This document shows positions 1-5,686 of a stretch of DNA of 6,063 nucleotides, in pieces. Each line of letters opens with the position of its first letter. The stretch's first letter is position 1. The DNA lies in assembly GCA_946061355.1 (NCBI GenBank), contig CAMGRE010000144.1, positions 1-6,063 of the forward strand, read 5' to 3'. The position numbers were made by a program, and so were the translations under genes. The notes under the pieces are model-generated. The model searched no databases. It worked only from the letters and a program-made list of their open reading frames with translations, and had not been told where the DNA came from. Origin of the DNA: an uncultured bacterium (GTDB lineage Bacteria; Bacillota; Clostridia; Lachnospirales; Lachnospiraceae).

Positions 1-525
1 TGTGAGCATTATTATGGCGACGATGGATATGCACATCTCTGAAATATTGGCTGTACGATGTAGCCGGTAAGTATATATCAGCAATGCGATAAGATAAAAT
101 CCGCTTGTGACAAATGCAAAATAGCCAATGGGTCCCCGAACAAACTGATTGTCCGGCGTATAAGAATAGGCGATATCGGTAAACAGCGCTGAAAAAGAGA
201 TCAATGCATTGATAATCAGCGGAATAAACATGAGTTTATTGCTTTTTCCCTGAGAATTCATCAGATGGATCAGGAGATAGATAATAGCAGGCCTCAAACT
301 GTAGCCGATCGCAGACATCCAGATGCGGAGTACGGATAATCGACTGAAGGAGGCTGTCCAGTATTCGACAGAGTCGACCGTTACCAGAAGCAGTACTGAA
401 AGGCATGTTGCCAAAAACAATTTCCTGATTCTTTTTGGGAAATAGTCATTTGTGATGATAAAGATCAGCAGGCACAGTGTCAGCATCACGACTGCGTAAT
501 CCATTAAGATCAATTCTTTTACCAT
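1..525 (-). CDS. Partial multi-pass membrane sensor protein (N-terminal 175 aa), possibly a GGDEF-type diguanylate cyclase
   Basis: An open frame runs from an ATG at 525-523 to the left edge without a stop, giving 175 residues (starts MVKELILMDYAVV, ends near SIVAIIMLT). AAAGAGGA at 533-540 on the minus strand is a good ribosome site seven bases before this ATG. Hydrophobic segments lie at about residues 8-26, 36-51, 70-90, 97-116, 133-153 and from 165 on, joined by short loops, so this is a polytopic membrane domain of six or more helices. The pattern, with a Tyr/Asp-rich loop and a VRGPIGYFAF-like segment after helix 4, reminds me of membrane sensor halves that precede GGDEF domains in Lachnospiraceae. 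That identification is from memory, and the catalytic part would lie outside the window. It is divergent from the MerR-type gene. Confident that it is a gene and a membrane protein; moderate to low on the enzyme class. Confidence 0.62.
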   Translation of the reverse strand, partial: MVKELILMDYAVVMLTLCLLIFIITNDYFPKRIRKLFLATCLSVLLLVTVDSVEYWTASFSRLSVLRIWMSAIGYSLRPAIIYLLIHLMNSQGKSNKLMFIPLIINALISFSALFTDIAYSYTPDNQFVRGPIGYFAFVTSGFYLIALLIYTYRLHRTANISEMCISIVAIIMLT

Positions 526-627
526 ATGGATATCCTCTTTAGGACAAGGGTATTTCGGTTTCTAATCTCAAGTTTATCACAAATTTCAGGTTTAACGGGG
601 TAAATTTTAAAAAAAATCAAAAAATAC

Positions 628-658
628 TTGACCCCTACGTAACGTAATAGTTTATGCT
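628..658 (+). promoter_or_regulatory. MerR-type promoter with 19-bp spacer upstream of the TipA-like gene
   Basis: TTGACC at 628-633 is a near-consensus -35 element and TATGCT at 653-658 a fair -10 element. The spacer is 19 bp, longer than the usual 17. That is the hallmark of promoters that MerR-family activators untwist to bring the two elements onto the same face. The operator sits within the spacer, as expected. The start codon is 28 bases after the -10. Autoregulation by the encoded protein is inferred from this arrangement. Confidence 0.72.
631..651 (+). promoter_or_regulatory. Inverted-repeat operator for the MerR/TipA-like regulator
   Basis: The core is TACGT-A-ACGTA (636-646), a perfect 5+5 palindrome around A641. 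The outer AC (631-632) and GT (650-651) also pair symmetrically, while three positions on each side between core and edge do not. Operators of TipA-like regulators, as I remember them, share this ACGT-centred symmetry. The site spans the promoter spacer, so bound protein would act by distorting it. It is about 106 bases from the divergent membrane-protein start, so an effect on that gene is possible but not shown. Confidence 0.65.
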
Positions 659-685
659 GAATTTACCACGAGGGAGGAATACCAC

Positions 686-1261
686 ATGATGACAGTAAAT
701 GAAGTGAGCAAATTGACAGGCGTGAGCGTACGCACCCTGCAATATTATGACAAGATCGGTCTGCTGCATCCCACAGAATACACACAGGCCGGTTACAGAT
801 TGTATGACGATACAACTCTGGAAAAATTGCAGCAGATTTTACTGTTCCGTGAATTGGAATTTCCTTTGAAGGACATCAGGGAAATTATGGAGAGTCCGTC
901 ATTTGACAGAGGAAAAGCGCTGGAACAGCAGATTGCGCTGCTTGTGTTAAAGAGGGAACACCTGGATCATCTGATTGACCTTGCTCGTGGAATCAAAACG
1001 TTAGGAGTGAGAAATATGGATTTTTCAGCATTTGACACACGGAAGATAGACGAGTATGCGGCTGAGGCCAAGGCATCATGGGGAACAACGACGGCATATC
1101 ATGAGTATGAGGGAAATTACACCTGTTCCGATGAAATACTTGCAGGCCTTGGCAAAATGTATACGGATAACGGAGAGTTTTCTGCCAATATCGATAAGGC
1201 AGGCGGAGCCGGAACCGCAGAGTTTACAGGGAAAGCGATAGAGATCTATTGCGGACGATAG
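686..1261 (+). CDS. MerR-family transcriptional regulator, TipAL-like, with shortened TipAS domain
   Basis: This 191-aa protein is a DNA-binding regulator that would act at its own promoter and perhaps elsewhere. Residues 2-70 are a typical MerR winged helix-turn-helix (TVNEVSKLTGVSVRTLQYY, then GLLHP, AGYRLY, LEKLQQILLFRELEFPL). Residues 75-105 form the dimerisation coiled coil. From about 111 it matches the TipAS antibiotic-recognition domain: a WGTTTAYHEYE segment at 132-142, then directly NYTCSDEILAGLGKMY (144-159), NIDKAGGAGTAEF and a terminal AIEIYC. In full-length relatives, about 245-255 aa from memory, some 55-60 residues lie between AYHEYE and the YxC motif, and here they are absent. 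Cys147, in the region where thiopeptides attach in TipAS, is kept. GGGAGGA at 672-678 supports ATG 686; ATG 689 is a minor alternative. The frame is intact, so it is either a compact functional variant or an early decay product. Confidence 0.88.
   Translation: MMTVNEVSKLTGVSVRTLQYYDKIGLLHPTEYTQAGYRLYDDTTLEKLQQILLFRELEFPLKDIREIMESPSFDRGKALEQQIALLVLKREHLDHLIDLARGIKTLGVRNMDFSAFDTRKIDEYAAEAKASWGTTTAYHEYEGNYTCSDEILAGLGKMYTDNGEFSANIDKAGGAGTAEFTGKAIEIYCGR
1003..1018 (+). promoter_or_regulatory. Internal ribosome site and ATG for a possible TipAS-like short product
   Basis: Inside the regulator gene, AGGAG at 1003-1007 lies eight bases before an in-frame ATG at 1016-1018 (Met111). In Streptomyces tipA, the ligand-binding domain TipAS is also made separately from an internal in-frame start near residue 110 (established knowledge). 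Here the internal start would give an 81-aa product, residues 111-191, ending at 1261. The position match is striking, but whether it is used cannot be seen from sequence. Confidence 0.45.
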
Positions 1262-1289
1262 GAATTATATTGTCATTTATAGGAAGCAT

Positions 1290-1325
1290 AGTGGCGGACT
1301 GCATTTCAGCATGCAGCCCGCCACT
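1290..1325 (+). terminator. Hairpin terminator after the TipA-like gene
   Basis: AGTGGCGG (1290-1297) pairs with CCGCCACT (1318-1325), and CTGCAT (1299-1304) pairs with ATGCAG (1311-1316). Together they make a 14-bp GC-rich stem with one A/C mismatch and a six-base loop. A T-rich but interrupted tail (TTACTTTCCCTTT) follows. The position 28 bases after the regulator stop suits a Rho-independent terminator that insulates the pst operon from upstream transcription. Confidence 0.78.
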
Positions 1326-1335
1326 TTACTTTCCC

Positions 1336-1371
1336 TTTACAATCTTTTCAAATCCCTTACATTTCTTTTAA
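1336..1371 (+). promoter_or_regulatory. Probable PhoP (Pho box) binding array upstream of pstS
   Basis: Four TTTACA-like hexamers recur at exactly 10-bp spacing: TTTACA (1336-1341), TTTCAA (1346-1351), CTTACA (1356-1361) and TTTTAA (1366-1371). Low-GC Gram-positive PhoP binds direct repeats near TTAACA with spacers of about 3-7 bases, so the pattern and the location before a pst operon both fit. This predicts induction under phosphate limitation. The hexamers are degenerate and the call is by eye; a chance AT-rich pattern is the alternative. Confidence 0.5.
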
Positions 1372-1384
1372 CGAATCCTGGTAG

Positions 1385-1412
1385 TTGGACAAATCCCACA
1401 AACATAAAATAT
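1385..1412 (+). promoter_or_regulatory. Candidate pst operon core promoter
   Basis: TTGGAC (1385-1390) followed after 16 bases by AAATAT (1407-1412) is a weak promoter that would sit just downstream of the Pho-like repeats, as expected for a PhoP-activated start. The -10 could equally be TAAAAT at 1405-1410. A second AT-rich -10-like element, TATAAA at 1466-1471, lacks a good -35 and lies farther from the repeats. The choice between them is uncertain. Confidence 0.33.
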
Positions 1413-1502
1413 AGGAGTAATCAGAAAAACAAAAAAGAATCACCTGGAGCTGAATGATACTAAATTATAAAATATAAGAGCGATCCGGTGGGAGGAGAAG
1501 AC

Positions 1503-2441
1503 ATGAAGAACAAAGTTATGAAAAAATTTATGGCAACAGTAGCTGCAGTGACAGTAGCAGCCGTGATGATGACAGGATGCGGTTCGACAGAGACGGCTTC
1601 TACACAGGAAGCAGCACAGCCTGCAACAACTGAGGAAGCACAGCCCGCAGCTGAGGAAGCAGCGCCTCAGGCAGAGGAAGAGGCTGCACCGGCAGAGGCA
1701 GCGATCAGCGGCACGATCACAATGGCAGGAAGTACTTCCATGGAGAAACTTGCAAACGCAACAGCTGAGAGCTTTATGGCAAAATATCCGGATGTGACAG
1801 TGACAGCAGAGTTTACCGGATCTTCCGCAGGTGTTGAGTCGGTTCTGGCAGGAAGCGTAGACATCGGTAATTCCTCCAGAAATCTGAAGGATGAGGAAAA
1901 AGCAGCAGGCGCTGTGGAGAATATCGTTGCAATCGATGGTATCGCAGTGGTAACTGACAAGGACAATGCCGTGACAGGTCTTGAGAAGCAGCAGTTAATT
2001 GACATCTACACAGGCAAGATCAAGAACTGGAGCGAGGTAGGCGGAGCAGATCAGGCGATCGTTGTAATCGGCAGAGAAGCAGGTTCCGGCACAAGAGGCG
2101 CTTTTGAGGAGATTCTTGAGATCGTTGACAGCTGCACATATGCCAGTGAGTTGGACAGCACAGGCGCAGTGATGGCAAAGGTGGCATCCACACCCGGAGC
2201 AATCGGATATGTTTCCCTTGATGTGGTAGATGATACGGTGATCGCACTGGATCTTGATGGCGTTGCAGCAACAGCAGAGAATATTAAGGCAGGTAAGTAC
2301 TTCATGAGCAGACCGTTCGTAATGGCTACAAAGGGTGAGATTTCAGAGCAGAGCGAAGCAGTACAGGCACTGTTTGATTACCTTGCTTCCGACGAAGGCA
2401 AAGAGCTGATCACTTCCGTAGGACTCATCACAGTTGACTGA
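1503..2441 (+). CDS. pstS: Phosphate ABC transporter substrate-binding lipoprotein PstS
   Basis: A 312-aa extracellular phosphate receptor anchored to the membrane. The first 26 residues are a lipoprotein signal: basic start, hydrophobic core, then MTGC with lipidated Cys26. Residues 27-68 are an Ala/Glu/Pro linker holding the domain off the membrane. The binding domain follows with PstS phosphate-contact motifs: GSTSM (76-80), GSSAG (106-110), DIGNSSR (120-126), IYTGKIKNWSEVGG (168-181), REAGSGTRGAFEE (from 191) and STGAVMAKVASTPGAIGYVS (219-238). ATG 1503 is chosen because GGGAGGAG (1490-1497) lies just upstream. An in-frame GTG at 1488 overlaps this ribosome site and is rejected. It is first in the operon, next to pstC with a one-base gap, and probably Pho-regulated. 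Confidence 0.96.
   Translation: MKNKVMKKFMATVAAVTVAAVMMTGCGSTETASTQEAAQPATTEEAQPAAEEAAPQAEEEAAPAEAAISGTITMAGSTSMEKLANATAESFMAKYPDVTVTAEFTGSSAGVESVLAGSVDIGNSSRNLKDEEKAAGAVENIVAIDGIAVVTDKDNAVTGLEKQQLIDIYTGKIKNWSEVGGADQAIVVIGREAGSGTRGAFEEILEIVDSCTYASELDSTGAVMAKVASTPGAIGYVSLDVVDDTVIALDLDGVAATAENIKAGKYFMSRPFVMATKGEISEQSEAVQALFDYLASDEGKELITSVGLITVD
1631..1693 (+). repeat. 21-bp tandem repeat coding the PstS linker
   Basis: Three imperfect 21-bp units (1631-1651, 1652-1672, 1673-1693) each begin with GAGGAAG-like sequence and encode heptapeptides EEAQPAA, EEAAPQA and EEEAAPA. A partial related unit (QEAAQPA) lies upstream. Units of whole codons mean copy-number changes would only alter linker length. 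The region is outside the phosphate-binding domain. Confidence 0.6.
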
Positions 2442-2442
2442 T

Positions 2443-3345
2443 ATGATAGGGAGACAGCATAAGTCCACGGTGGAGAAGGTTGCGCAGATTATCTTTACAG
2501 TCTGCGCATTCTTTGCAGTATTGGCTGTGGCATCCATTACAATCTATATGTTTGCGAACGGACTTCCGGCGCTGACACAGGTGGGCCTGACAGAGCTTTT
2601 GTTCGGTACGGTATGGAAGCCTACAGCTGATCCGGCGTCCTTTGGTATCCTCTATGTCATCCTGACATCTATCATCGGTACCTTCCTTGCGATTCTCCTC
2701 GGTGTTCCGATCGGGGTGCTGACGGCGGTATTCCTTGCAGAGGTAGCTCCGAAGAAACTGGCGTCTCTCATCAAGCCGGCAGTGGAACTTCTGGCGGGAA
2801 TCCCTTCCGTGATCTATGGACTTTTGGGACTGTTAGTGCTCAATCCCATTATGTATAAGCTGGAACTGATGATATTTAAGGGCTCCGAGACACATCAATT
2901 TACCGGAGGCGCCAACCTGATTTCCGCGGTGCTTGTGCTGGCGGTTATGATTCTCCCAACGGTGATCAATATCAGTGAGTCTTCCATTCAGGCAGTGCCG
3001 AAGGATCTGAAATCGGCATCACTGGCATTGGGAGCTTCCCATATACAGACGATTTTCCGGGTGATCCTGCCTGCGGCAAAATCGGGAATCATCACGGCAG
3101 TCATCCTTGGAGTCGGAAGAGCCATCGGTGAGGCAATGGCGATCAGTCTGGTGTCCGGCAGTTCGGTCAACATCCCGCTTCCGTTTAATTCGGTGCGTTT
3201 CCTGACGACGGCGATCGTGAGCGAGATGGGATATGCGTCGGGACTTCACAGACAGGTACTCTTTACAATCGGACTGGTACTGTTTGTATTTATCATGCTG
3301 ATCAACTTTACATTGAACAGTGTGCTTAAGAGAGAGGAGGAATAA
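2443..3345 (+). CDS. pstC: Phosphate ABC transporter permease PstC
   Basis: A 300-aa integral membrane subunit that, with PstA, forms the phosphate channel. Six hydrophobic regions fall near residues 13-38, 66-99, 115-133, 159-175, 214-234 and 272-291. The first external loop has the PstC-like LLFGTVWKPTADPASFGI. Other family marks are ELLAGIPSVIYGLLGL and the cytoplasmic coupling loop SASLALGASHIQTIFRVILP (about 191-210), which contacts PstB, then GVGRAIGEAMAI. ATG 2443 begins one base after the pstS stop. No clear ribosome site precedes it, so it is probably translated by coupling to pstS. A TTG at 2434 overlapping pstS would add three residues and has no better site. Length is normal for the family. 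Confidence 0.95.
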   Translation: MIGRQHKSTVEKVAQIIFTVCAFFAVLAVASITIYMFANGLPALTQVGLTELLFGTVWKPTADPASFGILYVILTSIIGTFLAILLGVPIGVLTAVFLAEVAPKKLASLIKPAVELLAGIPSVIYGLLGLLVLNPIMYKLELMIFKGSETHQFTGGANLISAVLVLAVMILPTVINISESSIQAVPKDLKSASLALGASHIQTIFRVILPAAKSGIITAVILGVGRAIGEAMAISLVSGSSVNIPLPFNSVRFLTTAIVSEMGYASGLHRQVLFTIGLVLFVFIMLINFTLNSVLKREEE

Positions 3346-3346
3346 T

Positions 3347-4216
3347 ATGCAGACACTCTCACGCAAAAAAGTGCGTCCCATAGAAAAATTCCTGCTTGGT
3401 CTGATCTATCTTTCCGCCTCATTTTCGGTATTGCTCCTGGCAGGGATCATTCTCTATGTTTTTGCCAAGGGCGTCGGATCCGTAAACTGGGCTTTTCTGA
3501 CGACTGTTCCAAGTGCGCTCAAAGGCACGGTGGGAATTGCGGGAAATATTGTAAATACCTTATATATCGTATGTCTCACATTGGTGATCGTCACACCGAT
3601 CGGTGTGTGCGCAGCAATTTATCTGAATGAATATGCAAAACCGGGCAGGTTGGTGAGGCTGATTGAGTTTACGACAGAGACACTTTCCGGAATCCCGTCC
3701 ATTATTTTCGGACTGTTCGGAATGGTGTTTTTTGGTGTGACGCTCCATCTGGGTTACTCCCTTTTGACCGGATCACTCACTCTGGCGATCATGACGCTTC
3801 CGCTGATCACGCGCAATACTCAGGAGGCATTGAAGACAGTACCGGAGTCTTACAGGAGCGGTGCACTCGGGATGGGCGCGACCAAATGGCATATGATCCG
3901 TACGATCCTATTGCCGTCCGCTATGCCCGGAATCGTCACAGGTGTGATCCTGGCAGTCGGCAGGATCGTCGGAGAGTCCGCAGCGCTGCTTTTCACGGCA
4001 GGAAGCGGGTATCTGCTTCCCAAGGCGGGGATCGGTCTGATCAAAAAGATCATGGAATCCGGCGGAACGCTGACGATCCAGCTTTATCTGAGTATGTCCA
4101 AGGCGGAATACGATACGGCGTTCGGGATTGCGGTGGTCCTTCTGGCGGTTGTATTGGTGATCAATCTGTTGACCAAGTATCTGGCAGGCAGGCTGGATGT
4201 GAATCATAAACGATAG
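3347..4216 (+). CDS. pstA: Phosphate ABC transporter permease PstA
   Basis: A 289-aa membrane partner of PstC. Hydrophobic regions lie near residues 15-40, 68-94, 112-131, 140-155, 194-216 and 258-281. Typical PstA features are TVGIAGNIVNTLYIV (61-75), IYLNEYA (91-97), ETLSGIPSIIFGLFG (111-125) and the coupling loop SGALGMGATKWHMIRTILLP (171-190), followed by GVILAVGRIVGESAALLFTAG. ATG 3347 follows GAGAGGAGG (3332-3340) at six bases. A GTG at 3320 in the same frame lies inside pstC and would run through the ribosome site, so it is rejected. Only one base separates it from the pstC stop. Confidence 0.95.
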   Translation: MQTLSRKKVRPIEKFLLGLIYLSASFSVLLLAGIILYVFAKGVGSVNWAFLTTVPSALKGTVGIAGNIVNTLYIVCLTLVIVTPIGVCAAIYLNEYAKPGRLVRLIEFTTETLSGIPSIIFGLFGMVFFGVTLHLGYSLLTGSLTLAIMTLPLITRNTQEALKTVPESYRSGALGMGATKWHMIRTILLPSAMPGIVTGVILAVGRIVGESAALLFTAGSGYLLPKAGIGLIKKIMESGGTLTIQLYLSMSKAEYDTAFGIAVVLLAVVLVINLLTKYLAGRLDVNHKR

Positions 4217-4234
4217 CAGTAGATGGAGAATAAT

Positions 4235-5011
4235 ATGATGAAAAACGAAAAGAATACAGATCCCAAGATCAAAACCACACATCTGGATTTGTTTTATGGG
4301 GAAAATCATGCGCTGAAGGATATTTGCATGGACATAAGGGCCAATGCGGTGACAGCATTTATCGGACCCTCCGGCTGTGGAAAATCCACATTTCTTAGGT
4401 GCCTCAACCGGATGAACGACCTGATCGATCATGTGAAGATCACGGGAAGCATCGAACTGGACGGAGAGCAGATCTATGATCCGAATGTGGATACGACGCT
4501 GCTTCGCAAAAAGGTCGGCATGGTATTCCAGCAGCCCAATCCCTTTCCGATGAGCATATACGATAATATTGCCTATGGGCCGAGGATCCATGGCATCAAG
4601 AACAGACAGCAGCTCGACGAGATCGTGGAGCGTTCCCTCAAAGGGGCTGCCATTTTTGACGAGGTGAAGGATCGTCTGAAGAAACCGGCGTTGGGATTGT
4701 CCGGCGGACAGCAGCAGAGGCTATGTATTGCGCGTGCGCTGGCAGTCGAGCCGGAGGTGCTTCTGATGGATGAACCGACCTCTGCACTGGATCCGATCTC
4801 CACGCTGAAGATTGAGGAGCTGATGGAGGAACTGAAGAAAAAATATACCGTGGTAGTTGTTACGCACAATATGCAGCAGGCGGCCAGAGTATCCGATGAC
4901 ACGGCATTCTTTCTCGTGGGAGAAGTGATTGAGTTCGATGCGACATCCAATATTTTCACAAGACCAAGAGATAAACGGACAGAGGATTATATTACCGGCC
5001 GATTCGGCTAA
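4235..5011 (+). CDS. pstB: Phosphate ABC transporter ATP-binding protein PstB
   Basis: A 258-aa cytoplasmic ATPase that drives phosphate import by binding the PstC/PstA coupling loops. All nucleotide-binding motifs are present: Walker A GPSGCGKST (44-52), Q-loop FQQPNPFP (98-105), ABC signature LSGGQQQR (155-162), Walker B VLLMDEPTSALD (175-186, catalytic Glu180) and the H-loop VTHNMQQA (His211). It ends in the PstB-typical DYITGRFG. ATG 4235 (or 4238) is preferred because GGAG at 4225-4228 lies six (or nine) bases before it. The upstream ATG at 4223 would add four residues but has no ribosome site of its own. It lies 18 bases after pstA. Confidence 0.96.
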   Translation: MMKNEKNTDPKIKTTHLDLFYGENHALKDICMDIRANAVTAFIGPSGCGKSTFLRCLNRMNDLIDHVKITGSIELDGEQIYDPNVDTTLLRKKVGMVFQQPNPFPMSIYDNIAYGPRIHGIKNRQQLDEIVERSLKGAAIFDEVKDRLKKPALGLSGGQQQRLCIARALAVEPEVLLMDEPTSALDPISTLKIEELMEELKKKYTVVVVTHNMQQAARVSDDTAFFLVGEVIEFDATSNIFTRPRDKRTEDYITGRFG

Positions 5012-5023
5012 GGAGGGATATAA

Positions 5024-5686
5024 ATGACACCGAGAATTACATTTGAGCATGAACTGGAAGAATTGAAGATCAATCTTGAGGAAATGGGACAGCATGTGGA
5101 GAGTATTTATGACAGACTGTTCCTTGCGATAGGTGCGGGGGATAAAAATGCCATCCGCAATATCATGAAAGATGACCGCGTGATCAATGATATGGAGAAA
5201 CATATCGAAGCGAGATGTCTGACACTGATTACAAAGCAGCAGCCTGTGGCAAGGGATCTGCGGGTCGTATCGGCAGCGCTTAAAGTGGTGACGGATCTGG
5301 AGCGTGTCGGGGATCAGGTGACGGATATCGCAGAGATCACGCTGCGTTTTGATGACTCCGATGTGTTCCGCTATTCGGTCCATCTGGCAACCATGGCAGA
5401 TGCGACGAAGGAGCAGCTTCATCAGGCGGTGGAAGCTTTTACGGGCCGTGATATGGAGTCGGCGACAGAGGTGATTGCCGGCGATGATGTGATCGATGAC
5501 CTGTTTAATAAAGTAAAAAGTGATGTGATCGATTATCTGCGGACAGGAAAATGGCCTGCCGATGAATGTATTGATCTGTTGATGATCGCAAAATATCTGG
5601 AGAAGATCGGTGACCACGCGGTGAATATTGCAGACTGGGAATGCTTTCAGGAGACCGGAAACATCCACAATACCAGGCTGTTATAA
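5024..5686 (+). CDS. phoU: Phosphate signalling protein PhoU
   Basis: A 220-aa cytoplasmic all-helical regulator that links Pst transporter state to the Pho sensor kinase and damps the response when phosphate is plentiful (known from the family). Two PhoU repeats are visible: QQPVARDLRVVSAALKVV then LERVGDQVTDIAE (92-104), and LLMIAKYLEKIGDHAVNIAD (185-204). Their ExxxD metal-binding motifs are E93/D97 and E193/D197. Length is as usual. AGGAGGG at 5011-5017 gives a strong start at ATG 5024, twelve bases after pstB, so it belongs to the same operon. Its last codon and stop overlap the end of the convergent reductase gene, and no terminator hairpin was seen after it. Confidence 0.95.
   Translation: MTPRITFEHELEELKINLEEMGQHVESIYDRLFLAIGAGDKNAIRNIMKDDRVINDMEKHIEARCLTLITKQQPVARDLRVVSAALKVVTDLERVGDQVTDIAEITLRFDDSDVFRYSVHLATMADATKEQLHQAVEAFTGRDMESATEVIAGDDVIDDLFNKVKSDVIDYLRTGKWPADECIDLLMIAKYLEKIGDHAVNIADWECFQETGNIHNTRLL
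5681..5686. other. Palindromic TTATAA shared as Leu-stop by two convergent genes
   Basis: TTATAA is its own reverse complement. On the plus strand it gives the last Leu codon and stop of phoU; on the minus strand it gives the last Leu codon and stop of the reductase gene. The two coding regions therefore overlap by six bases tail to tail. No transcription terminator is visible at the junction. Confidence 0.9.

Noticed and set aside
1488..1502. GTG start adding five residues to PstS
   Set aside because: The GTG and next codons are the ribosome-binding sequence itself; ATG 1503 gives a normal lipoprotein signal.
1631..1693. Tandem repeat considered as a CRISPR-like or mobile repeat
   Set aside because: The 21-bp units are contiguous, in frame and encode the PstS linker; there are no spacers.
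3320..3346. GTG start adding nine residues to PstA
   Set aside because: It lies inside pstC and crosses the strong ribosome site that serves ATG 3347.
3908..4591. Minus-strand open frame (227 codons) opposite pstA and pstB
   Set aside because: It is antisense to clear pst genes, with a low-quality composition and no recognisable domain.
4721..5668. Long minus-strand open frame (315 codons) opposite pstB and phoU
   Set aside because: It lies wholly opposite two confidently identified genes, its Cys/His-rich translation resembles no family I recognise, and it has no plausible place in an operon. It is a shadow frame.
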